64,000 nt of DNA from Bact-08 sp964533215 (lineage in GTDB: Bacteria > Bacteroidota > Bacteroidia > Bacteroidales > UBA932): the NCBI GenBank assembly GCA_964533215.1, contig CAZHLJ010000001.1, positions 1,240,001 through 1,304,000 on the forward strand. The letters run 5' to 3'. Shown piece after piece: positions 52,709 to 60,120 of this stretch (the first letter of the stretch is position 1; every line of letters starts with the position of its first letter). The notes beneath the pieces are model-generated. The model saw only the letters and a list, made by a program, of their open reading frames with translations, was not told the origin of the DNA and did no database searches. Made by a program: the position numbers and the translations under genes.

Positions 52709-53365
52709 ATGAAATTTGAACGAACATATTTGACCTTTTTAATCGCTTTCGTTCTGACAGTTTGTTCAATAGGCTATGGACAGAATACTATAAAACTTGA
52801 CAATGACTTTGAAATTAAAGTCGGGCAAAAAGAAGACTTAGAAACGTTTGAGACCCACATGCTATTTATACTGGAACATAAGAACAAACAACTTTATATT
52901 GACACGTCATCAGCAGAATACGAGTTTGGAGACAAATTATATCCAATGGTCAGGAAGCTTGACAACGAAACATTTGAAATTTTAGTTGAAGTAAACGACC
53001 GACCAAGCAAAAATTATTTAAAATATTTTAAGGTTCATAAAGACAAAATAGTTCGCATAGAAAAATTACCGACCTTTATTTCCAAACCATCAAATCTGGA
53101 TACTGACGACAATTTAGAGTTAGCCGGTTTTTGGGAGTGGGGTGAAATGTTTGGTGAAAACTACTCCCTGACTGCTTACAATCCAATAATTTATTACGAA
53201 TTAAGGCCAAGCGGAATAACTTTGGACAGCGCTTTGACAATTAGCATAAACAAAGAAATTTATGGATGCTTTCACGGCTTTGACTATAATGAAAATGTAG
53301 AAATTAAGATGAGTGAAAACAAAAAATGGGACGAAGAAATAAACAGGATCAAAGCATCTAAATAA
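52709..53365 (+). CDS. secreted protein of unknown function
   Basis: The protein of 218 residues has a signal peptide (SIGYGQ cleavage). A frame from 52646 would add 21 residues before the signal, so 52709 is preferred. The mature part is beta-rich and charged (FEIKVGQKEDLE, DDNLELAGFWEWGE) with no known motif. After its stop the sequence CTAAACATCAGCT resembles the start of attC-like element 3. Confidence 0.55.
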   Translation: MKFERTYLTFLIAFVLTVCSIGYGQNTIKLDNDFEIKVGQKEDLETFETHMLFILEHKNKQLYIDTSSAEYEFGDKLYPMVRKLDNETFEILVEVNDRPSKNYLKYFKVHKDKIVRIEKLPTFISKPSNLDTDDNLELAGFWEWGEMFGENYSLTAYNPIIYYELRPSGITLDSALTISINKEIYGCFHGFDYNENVEIKMSENKKWDEEINRIKASK

Positions 53366-53397
53366 AGTCCAACTCTAAACATCAGCTACAAGAAATA

Positions 53398-53958
53398 ATG
53401 GATAAAATATTAACATTCACTGACAGACAAGCCTTTCGTGAATGGCTTGGCAAGTATGGTACTGAGAGCGATGGCATATGGTTGCTTTTTAGCAAAAAGG
53501 GGGAAATTGTCACACTATCTGCCAACGATGCATTGGAAGAAGCGCTTTGCCACGGATGGATAGACGGGCAAATGCAATCCCTTGACGACTATACTTACAG
53601 GAAGTACTTCGCAAGACGTATTCCTAAAAGCAAATGGTCTGCTAAAAACAAAAAGCTTGCACAAACCCTTATGCAAGATGGCTTAATGACCCAACATGGT
53701 TTAGAAGCCATCGAGCAAGCCAGAAAAAATGGTTCATGGGATAATGCGGAACGTATCTTAATTAACGACGGACAAATGCAGATGTTTAGGGAGATCATTC
53801 GTCCTTATGAAGCTGCTTATGCCAATTTATCGGCTATGTCGAATTCGGTACAGCGTACTTATACCGGATTTTATCTTGACGCCAAATCCGACAAGACCCG
53901 GCAAGCCAGGTTGGAAAGGATTATTGATAGGCTTAATAAAAATTTGAAGCCAATGTAA
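53398..53958 (+). CDS. YdeI/OmpD-associated family protein
   Basis: The 186-residue protein carries the family features: FREWLGKYGTESDGIWLLFSKK near the start, ALCHGWIDGQMQSLDDYTYRKYFARR and a terminal helical domain with SNSVQRTYTGFYLDAKSDKTR. Related proteins have been linked to bacteriocin protection and stress, but their activity is unknown. It is the last gene before the second promoter-like repeat. Confidence 0.8.
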   Translation: MDKILTFTDRQAFREWLGKYGTESDGIWLLFSKKGEIVTLSANDALEEALCHGWIDGQMQSLDDYTYRKYFARRIPKSKWSAKNKKLAQTLMQDGLMTQHGLEAIEQARKNGSWDNAERILINDGQMQMFREIIRPYEAAYANLSAMSNSVQRTYTGFYLDAKSDKTRQARLERIIDRLNKNLKPM

Positions 53959-53973
53959 AATTTCCATATATTT

Positions 53974-54008
53974 TTGGGTAAAACAATTAATAATCATAAA
54001 TTTACTAT
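53974..54008 (+). promoter_or_regulatory. promoter-like repeat, copy 2
   Basis: The same 35-bp element as at 45780-45814, with about five differences. Both keep TTTG, a 20-bp spacer and TAAATTTA. It precedes the small membrane protein gene at 54028. Confidence 0.5.
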
Positions 54009-54027
54009 CACTTAATACTAACAAACT

Positions 54028-54189
54028 ATGGATCTGATAATATTTATTTGGCTTCTCCTTCCAATTGCATTATTAGTCACATTTTTCATTGGAATTGTAA
54101 AAAAGAACAAACGACTCTGGATTACCTCTTTGATTTTCTTTATTTTAATTACACTTGCAGTGGTTGGTTACATTACTACACCATTATAG
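54028..54189 (+). CDS. 53-residue membrane protein
   Basis: A short frame from ATG 54028 to TAG 54189 encodes two hydrophobic helices (residues 3-24 and 32-49) joined by KKNKRLW, a basic turn that places both ends outside by the positive-inside rule. It has a promoter-like element 20 bp upstream and lies 17 bp before the nitroreductase gene, so translation is plausible. No family was recognised. Confidence 0.5.
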   Translation: MDLIIFIWLLLPIALLVTFFIGIVKKNKRLWITSLIFFILITLAVVGYITTPL

Positions 54190-54206
54190 CTTAAGGAGAC
54201 AACAGA

Positions 54207-55025
54207 ATGCCCCAAGTTATTATTGACGAAAAATCGTGTACCAGATGCAATACATGTGCAACGGTATGTGTTATGGGAATTATTGATAAGGCTACAGATT
54301 CAAAGTATCCGGCAATACCCGAGGAAAAGGTGGATTATTGCCTGAAATGTGGACATTGCGAATCTTTTTGTCCGCAGAAGGCTCTTACTCTGGATTTTCT
54401 TATTGAAGAGAAGCTTGATATAACCTCTTCTGAAGGTCAGATTGAACCTCAGAACTTAGCATTGTATATAAAAATGCGACGTTCTGTGAGACATTTTACT
54501 TCCAAGCCTGTCGGCAAGGAGTTGATTGCTGAGGTTATTGATGTTGCCCGTTATGCTGCATCGGGGGGGAACGGGCAACCTGTAAAATGGATTGTCATTC
54601 ATAACTCCTCAGATGTAAAACTTATTGCTGGTTTAACCATTGATTGGATGAGAACAATTCAAAATACATCACATCCGCTTGCAGATTATGTACCTGCACT
54701 AATTTCATCCTGGGATAATGGATTGGACTTGATTTGCCGCAGTGCTCCTCATTTACTTTTTGCGCATGTTCCTGTTGAGCCGATTGACGACCCTACAGAA
54801 GCAATTATCGCATTGACTCATTTTGATATTGCTGCGCCTTCTTTTGGTATCGGCACATGTTGGGCTGGATTTGTAAAAATGGCGATAGACAGTTATAAAC
54901 CACTTAAGGATTTCCTGTCAATACCTGAAGGCCGAAAAGCAGCTTGTCCAATGTTGTTTGGATATCCAAAGTATAAAATAACTTCTGTCCCAAGACGGAA
55001 CCCTGCCGATATTTCATGGAGATAA
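54207..55025 (+). CDS. ferredoxin-nitroreductase fusion protein
   Basis: The 272-residue protein starts with two [4Fe-4S] motifs, CTRCNTCATVC (11-21) and CLKCGHCESFC (45-55). An FMN-dependent nitroreductase domain follows (MRRSVRHFTSKPV, AASGGNGQPVKWIVI, GIGTCWAGF). Such proteins reduce nitro compounds or act as ferredoxin-dependent flavin reductases in anaerobes. It fits an anaerobic host. Its only close partner is the upstream 53-residue membrane protein gene. Confidence 0.88.
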   Translation: MPQVIIDEKSCTRCNTCATVCVMGIIDKATDSKYPAIPEEKVDYCLKCGHCESFCPQKALTLDFLIEEKLDITSSEGQIEPQNLALYIKMRRSVRHFTSKPVGKELIAEVIDVARYAASGGNGQPVKWIVIHNSSDVKLIAGLTIDWMRTIQNTSHPLADYVPALISSWDNGLDLICRSAPHLLFAHVPVEPIDDPTEAIIALTHFDIAAPSFGIGTCWAGFVKMAIDSYKPLKDFLSIPEGRKAACPMLFGYPKYKITSVPRRNPADISWR

Positions 55026-55050
55026 TATCACAAATAATAATAAAAGCTAT

Positions 55051-55509
55051 ATGATTTGTTCTCTCAAACAACAGGATTATGACAAGTGGATTGAATTAGC
55101 AAGAGAAGTAGAACCGCTATTCGGACCGATGGCTGATTCCCCTGAATTTCAAGAAGGAATTAAGATTTGTATTCAAAATAATAATGCGTTTGGCATTAAG
55201 CATGACAATGATGATTTGGCAGGGATTATTGCTTTGGATAGACTTAATAATGAAATATTGTGGTTAGCTGTTGGCAAAAAATATCGTGGAAATAATTATG
55301 GTGACAAGCTAGTCAAAGAAGCAATAAAAGAACTTGATAGTAATGGAGATATTTATGTCCAGACTTTCTCAGAAGTGGTTGAAGAGGGACGGAGTGCCAG
55401 AATTATTTATGAAAGAAATGGGTTTGTTGACTTTAAAAATGCAGGCAAAAATCCGGCAAACATTGAGACGGTTGTAATGATTAGATTTGAGTGCGGCATC
55501 AACGGTTGA
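55051..55509 (+). CDS. GNAT-family N-acetyltransferase
   Basis: The 152-residue protein has the GNAT fold with the acetyl-CoA motif VGKKYRGNNYGDKLVKEAI (near residue 75) and the final RIIYERNGFVD segment. The upstream part (YDKWIELAREVEPLFGPM) is typical of a small GNAT subgroup of unknown substrate. It is 25 bp after the nitroreductase gene. Confidence 0.82.
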   Translation: MICSLKQQDYDKWIELAREVEPLFGPMADSPEFQEGIKICIQNNNAFGIKHDNDDLAGIIALDRLNNEILWLAVGKKYRGNNYGDKLVKEAIKELDSNGDIYVQTFSEVVEEGRSARIIYERNGFVDFKNAGKNPANIETVVMIRFECGING

Positions 55510-55539
55510 AATTCTACGTAACATATATGATACTGAGTT

Positions 55540-56049
55540 ATGATTGAAACGAAAAGACTATTAATAAGACCTTTGACAGCGGAGGAGTTAAAAAAACATA
55601 TTGATTCTCCCACCAATTTCGCACTAGAGCTCGGATTGATTCCATCTCAATCTTTAATTGATAATGAAACAAAAGAAGCAATTTTAAATGACCTTTTGCC
55701 TAATATTATTGATGCTACAAAAGATTCAGATTTTTATACAATGTGGATTGTGATAGAGAAAAATAAAAAGGCAATCATTGGAGGTATTTGTTTTCACGGA
55801 GAACCAAATGAAAATAGAGAAGTTGAGATTGGATATGGAACTGATATGGAATATAGAAATAAAGGCTATATGACAGAAACCATTTCAGGATTGATTCAGT
55901 GGATTCGAGAGTTTAAAGACGTTAAATCGATAACTGCGGAGACTGAGAGCTCTAATATCTCTTCGATAAAAGTACTGGAGAAAAATAATTTTAAATTGAT
56001 TCACCAGAGCGATAATTCTGTAATTTTGAAATTGGATCTTGCAAAATAA
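55540..56049 (+). CDS. GNAT-family N-acetyltransferase (RimJ-like)
   Basis: The 169-residue protein begins METKRL-like (MIETKRLLIRPLTAEEL), the start typical of RimJ/RimL-type acetyltransferases. It contains IGYGTDMEYRNKGYMTETISGLI and the late SSIKVLEKNNFKLI. The target could be a ribosomal protein N-terminus or a small amine. It is one of four GNAT genes in this island. Confidence 0.82.
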   Translation: MIETKRLLIRPLTAEELKKHIDSPTNFALELGLIPSQSLIDNETKEAILNDLLPNIIDATKDSDFYTMWIVIEKNKKAIIGGICFHGEPNENREVEIGYGTDMEYRNKGYMTETISGLIQWIREFKDVKSITAETESSNISSIKVLEKNNFKLIHQSDNSVILKLDLAK

Positions 56050-56069
56050 TCCAAGATAGCCAAGAAATA

Positions 56070-56633
56070 ATGGTAAGCTTTCGGCCCGAAACGGCAATCA
56101 TAACAAGCAGGCAAATAGTGACTGATAATATGGAAATACGTATAAATGTGAAAAATGCAGGTCTGGTCTTGCTCAATAATTATATTCCTCTTTTATTTAA
56201 ACGTTTGAATATTACTACAGACAGTAAATTCGTTAATGAAACCACTCAATCAGAAGCGGTGCATTATCTTCAGTATGTAGTTACCGGACTTTCACAAACA
56301 GATGATTCGCTTGTTTCTTTAAACAAGATACTTTGTGGTTTGCCTCTATCTTCTCCTGTAAAATGCGGATTTGATATTTCTGAGGAGAGCGGCCTCCTTG
56401 TTAATGGGTTGATTGAGGCTGTTATTAATCATTGGTCTGCGATTGGGTCATCATCAGTTCAGGGCTTTAGGAATAATTGGCTTGTAAGGGACGGGGCATT
56501 GTCAGAAAAATATGATTGCTGGGAATTAACAGTATCTAAACGTTCGTATGATATTTTGCTAAATAAGGCTCCATTTTCATTTTCAACCATCAAGTACCCA
56601 TGGATGATCAAACCGTTGCATATCAATTGGTGA
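56070..56633 (+). CDS. contractile-injection tape-measure-like C-terminal fragment
   Basis: The 187-residue protein resembles the C-terminal part of CIS tape-measure proteins. NAGLVLLNNYIPLLFKRLNI corresponds to the conserved NAGLVLL-FLP-LF block, and the final block HWSAIGSSSVQGFRNNWLVR to IKYPWMIKPLHINW is the family's signature end. No other injection-system gene is in the window, so it is probably a moved fragment or a solitary relative. ATG 56130 (MEIRINVKNAG) is an alternative start. Confidence 0.6.
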   Translation: MVSFRPETAIITSRQIVTDNMEIRINVKNAGLVLLNNYIPLLFKRLNITTDSKFVNETTQSEAVHYLQYVVTGLSQTDDSLVSLNKILCGLPLSSPVKCGFDISEESGLLVNGLIEAVINHWSAIGSSSVQGFRNNWLVRDGALSEKYDCWELTVSKRSYDILLNKAPFSFSTIKYPWMIKPLHINW

Positions 56634-56764
56634 GTTGATAAAGGTTCCATCTGCGTACAATTTTAGCCTACTCACTTCCTGCTCAAAAGTGATAAAATGA
56701 CAAGCCGGAAACTAAGTTCCGACTCAAAAATCTACAAAGTGAAAACTTAAAAAATGTTAAAGCA

Positions 56765-57832
56765 CTATAACTCGGCTAAGTACTTCTTTGTGACATCAAT
56801 AATAGTATCGGCGTATTTATAGATATCATCTATTGATTCCAGCGGATGCCTGATTTCTTTTTTATCGTCGTTAATAGTTGCCAAATATTTCTTAGAACCG
56901 TTGAGATATAACCTGCAAATTGTCTTACGGTTATTATCGTCAAATAGTATTGCAAAATATGTTTTCGCATCACGTTGGGCAACTCTGGATATATTGATAT
57001 ATTGACGCAATATTGCTCGGACTATCATGAATCCCTCGATCTCTTCTGGGGTCGTGGTTGTCTCTGGAACATCTGGAATTGGTTCAGTATTTTGTTGCGC
57101 AATATTTTCCTCTGTGCTTGGATCTTGTTGCATTGCAGATTTTAATCTCTCTGCAATCAGATCATTTATATAATTTGTAATAGATTTTTTCGTCAAAGTT
57201 GTAAATTGATCGAGTAACTTGGAAGTTATTGTGCCCTCATATATTTGTTTTGCAAAATATTTAGTTAGCTCTGGGCTTGGATTAGCAAATTCTTTAGCTA
57301 AAAGGGCTTTTAGCTCACTAGTATATTTTAATTCACTGGCAGAACTTAATATAGTGTCAATATTAAAATATGATTTATGAAACTTCTTAAGTTCTTCTAT
57401 ATGTGAATCTTTAACTTCAGTTATATCAAATTCTAAAAATGGCTTTTCATCCATTTTGTTGGGCTCCATTAGGTCTGTATAAAATCTGTAATTTACACCA
57501 TTAGTCAAAACGCCAAACTTTGCTTTCGATACATGAAAGTATCTAAGTAGTTGATTGTCATGCAGTGTTAAATCCTGTTGCCAATGTTTGCATTCAATCA
57601 AGATGATAGGTTCTCCTTCTTTCATGATTGCATAATCAATTTTTTCTCCCTTTTTAGTTCCGATGTCACAGACCATTTCCGGAATTACTTCAAAGGGATT
57701 GAACACGTCATATCCAAGAGTATTGATAAATGGCATTATCAACGCATTTTTTGTAGCTTCTTCAGTATTAATACTTTCTTTAAGTTTGATAACTCTTTCT
57801 GCAAGCTGTTTGATTGAATCTTTAAAGTCCAT
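56765..57832 (-). CDS. solitary HsdR_N-type restriction-nuclease-like protein
   Basis: The 355-residue protein has an N-terminal PD-(D/E)xK domain of the type I restriction R-subunit kind: KIDYAIMKEGEPIILIECKHW gives D66, E80 and K82. Residues 100-220 form a helical middle. A C-terminal domain (260-350) follows an acidic, threonine-rich linker. There is no helicase domain and no HsdM or HsdS gene nearby, so it is not a full restriction system. It is the only minus-strand gene of the island and marks its right part. Confidence 0.75.
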   Translation of the reverse strand: MDFKDSIKQLAERVIKLKESINTEEATKNALIMPFINTLGYDVFNPFEVIPEMVCDIGTKKGEKIDYAIMKEGEPIILIECKHWQQDLTLHDNQLLRYFHVSKAKFGVLTNGVNYRFYTDLMEPNKMDEKPFLEFDITEVKDSHIEELKKFHKSYFNIDTILSSASELKYTSELKALLAKEFANPSPELTKYFAKQIYEGTITSKLLDQFTTLTKKSITNYINDLIAERLKSAMQQDPSTEENIAQQNTEPIPDVPETTTTPEEIEGFMIVRAILRQYINISRVAQRDAKTYFAILFDDNNRKTICRLYLNGSKKYLATINDDKKEIRHPLESIDDIYKYADTIIDVTKKYLAEL

Positions 57833-58308
57833 AATATATTATTTGTTTTTATCCGAGTGCTAGACTCTTAATAGACTTCTTGTCAAGCTAGTCTTAAAGC
57901 TGGTTCTTGATATTCCAAGCTCAGTATCAGTATCAAGGGTGGATACGTTCTTATATTCAAATATACTAGGTAAATATAAAAATAAAATTCAAAAAACGGG
58001 ATATTATATCATAATTTTTCATTTTAATTGCTTGATGGTGCGCGGGGTGTGGGGTTTGAGTGATGCTTGCAAGGAGGGTTTGGGTACCCACTAAGCGAAT
58101 GTAGCGTAAGAAAATCGAGTAGCAGGCCCGAGAACTGGTCTGCCTGATAATAATATAGGGACTGCCTTTGATTTTTAGCGGAGAGAGCGATAAGTGGGTA
58201 AACCTGATGCAGCATCAGAAAACCCACACCAAGCCTACAAGCAAGCAATTTGCCTTAAAAACCGACTAAGGTTATTTATCAACATTTTCTATGTATAAGA
58301 TAGTTTTC
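57833..58308. other. gene-free block at the right end of the island
   Basis: The first 180 bp are AT-rich and without a gene. The part from about 58030 to 58260 is richer in G and C. It contains a palindromic hairpin (58194-58227) and the words GGGTACCCA and CACTAAGCG shared with 45.59 kb. A frame at 58024-58248 on the minus strand has no ribosome site or family match and is not accepted as a gene. Confidence 0.5.
58194..58227. repeat. composite hairpin
   Basis: An inner stem CTGATG/CATCAG with a CAG loop is enclosed by an outer stem GTGGGT/ACCCAC, separated by A-rich bulges of 4 and 3 nt. There is no T-run, so it is not a simple terminator. Confidence 0.5.
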
Positions 58309-58316
58309 TAACTTTG
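58309..58316 (+). promoter_or_regulatory. -7 box of the 2-hydroxyacid dehydrogenase gene
   Basis: TAACTTTG matches TAnnTTTG, 42 bp before the ATG at 58359. The -33 position holds TTTT rather than TTTG. Confidence 0.5.
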
Positions 58317-58358
58317 CACCTCTTTTGAAAATTAACAGATATACAAAGAAATTATAAG

Positions 58359-59285
58359 ATGAAAATTGCTTTTCTTGACGCAGCAACAATGGGAACTGAC
58401 ATCTCTTTATCACCCATTGAAGAACTAGGACAACTCAAATGCTATGACACAACACTACCGGAACAGAGAGAAGAGAGAATAAAAGACGCAGATGTAGTGA
58501 TAGTAAACAAGGTTGTCATGGATAAAGCAACAATAGATGCAGCCCCTAGTCTAAAGTTGATTTGCGTTGCTGCCACAGGAACGAATAATGTGGATATTCC
58601 TTATGCTGCTTCAAAGGGGATTCCTGTAAAGAATGCCGTGGCATACTCAACCGAGAGCGTTGTCCAGATAACCTTTACACATATACTTGCTCTACTAAGC
58701 AATTCACACTATTTCGATAACCATGTGAAAAATGGAGACTACTCAAAGAGCATCAATTTCACAAACACAGAGAAGACCTTTGCTGAAATCAGTGGTATGA
58801 ATTTCGGAATCATTGGTATGGGAACCATTGGCAGAAGGGTTGCAGAGATAGCTGAATTGTTTGGAGCTAATGTTTCGTATTATTCCACAAATGGGGTTGC
58901 CCATAATAAAAAATATCCATCAGTGAGCCTGAACGAACTCTTGGCAAAATCGGACATCATCTCTATTCATGCTCCTCTTAATGAAAAGACACAGAATCTT
59001 ATAACTCTGGAAGAACTCAAGAAGATGAAAACCAGCGCCATAATTGTAAATATGGGTAGGGGAGGTATAATAAATGAGGAGGATCTGGCTAAGGCTATTG
59101 ATTATGACCTGATTGCCGGTGCAGCAGTTGATGTGTATGTTCAGGAACCGATTCCTTCCGACCATCCATACTTGAAGATAAAGAAAAGTGAAAAGATACT
59201 TTTATCGCCTCATATCGGGTGGGCAAGCAAGGAGGCACGTATGCTGCTTGTAGAAAAGATAGCCGCTAATATCAAGTCTATTTAA
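58359..59285 (+). CDS. D-2-hydroxyacid dehydrogenase
   Basis: The 308-residue NAD-dependent enzyme has the Rossmann motif FGIIGMGTIGRRVAEIA (near residue 150) and the catalytic residues: R in NMGRGGIINEEDL, E in QEP, and H in SPHIGWAS. It resembles the glycerate/hydroxypyruvate dehydrogenase branch (LAATGTNNVD-like segment AATGTNNVDI). Substrate choice between glycerate, lactate and other 2-hydroxyacids is not settled by sequence. It converges on the SDR gene with 11 bp between stops. Confidence 0.88.
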   Translation: MKIAFLDAATMGTDISLSPIEELGQLKCYDTTLPEQREERIKDADVVIVNKVVMDKATIDAAPSLKLICVAATGTNNVDIPYAASKGIPVKNAVAYSTESVVQITFTHILALLSNSHYFDNHVKNGDYSKSINFTNTEKTFAEISGMNFGIIGMGTIGRRVAEIAELFGANVSYYSTNGVAHNKKYPSVSLNELLAKSDIISIHAPLNEKTQNLITLEELKKMKTSAIIVNMGRGGIINEEDLAKAIDYDLIAGAAVDVYVQEPIPSDHPYLKIKKSEKILLSPHIGWASKEARMLLVEKIAANIKSI

Positions 59286-59296
59286 AAGGAGAACTG

Positions 59297-60103
59297 CTAT
59301 TTGAGCGGTGAGTCCGGCTCTTTTTTCATGTAGTTGTATTCCAACTTGTCTACAAGCCTGGGAAAGAACTTGTTTAGAATCACGGTAAGCTTACCTATTG
59401 GTGTGAGTATTACCTGTGCCTTGCGTTTGTTTATACCTTTTATAAGGTGTCTGGCGCACTCTTGGGCAGTCATCATCTTATCCTCTTCACGCGGGGTTTT
59501 GCCTTGCTGGCTGCCATCTGCCACCAGTGCAGATTCTCTTACGTTGGAAGCCGTGAAGCCTGGCGCAAATATCATAACATGAAGATTATCCTTGAGGTGT
59601 TCAACACGAAGGGTGTCCAGGAATCCATATATGGCAAACTTTGATGCGGAGTAACCCGTTCTGGCAGGGAGGCCTTTGAAGCCGGCAATTGAAATAACTC
59701 CTACAACAGAACCCTGTGTTTTTAAAATATGGGGTAGGGCATATTTTGTACAATACACCGTACCCCAGAAATTCACGTCCATAAGCTGTCTTATAACACA
59801 AAGGTCAAGGTCTTTGAAAAGAGCCCGCATAGATATTCCTGCATTGTTTACTAGAATGTCTATCCTGCCAAAGTGGTTTACAGATTGGTCTATAAGGTTT
59901 ATGCAATCCTGCTCCTGAGAGACATCCGCCTTGACGGAAATAACCTCAGTAATTGCAGAGAGTTCGGTTTCAATCTCCTTAAGCTTATCAATACTCCTGG
60001 CAGCCAGGACAACCTTGGCTCCCTCTTTTGCAAACTCCCTGGCAGCAGCCAGACCTATACCGGAACTAGCTCCAGTTATTATTACAACCTTGTTTTTAAG
60101 CAT
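59297..60103 (-). CDS. short-chain dehydrogenase/reductase
   Basis: The 268-residue enzyme has the classical SDR motifs: ITGASSGIG (residues 8-16), NNAG, and the catalytic YSASKFA with an upstream serine in VISIAG. A C-terminal hydrophobic part suggests membrane association. It lies 17 bp after the serine palmitoyltransferase gene, so 3-ketodihydrosphingosine reduction is a plausible role, inferred from context; many other SDR substrates are possible. Confidence 0.82.
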   Translation of the reverse strand: MLKNKVVIITGASSGIGLAAAREFAKEGAKVVLAARSIDKLKEIETELSAITEVISVKADVSQEQDCINLIDQSVNHFGRIDILVNNAGISMRALFKDLDLCVIRQLMDVNFWGTVYCTKYALPHILKTQGSVVGVISIAGFKGLPARTGYSASKFAIYGFLDTLRVEHLKDNLHVMIFAPGFTASNVRESALVADGSQQGKTPREEDKMMTAQECARHLIKGINKRKAQVILTPIGKLTVILNKFFPRLVDKLEYNYMKKEPDSPLK

Positions 60104-60120
60104 CTTATGGTTAATCGATA

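Noticed and set aside
58024..58248. 74-codon minus-strand frame in the right-end block
   Set aside because: The region is palindromic and composition-driven; no start signal or domain was seen.
45204..58308. Integrative element with duplicated tRNA-Leu end
   Set aside because: No copy of the tRNA 3' end and no integrase gene were seen between the tRNA and 58.3 kb.
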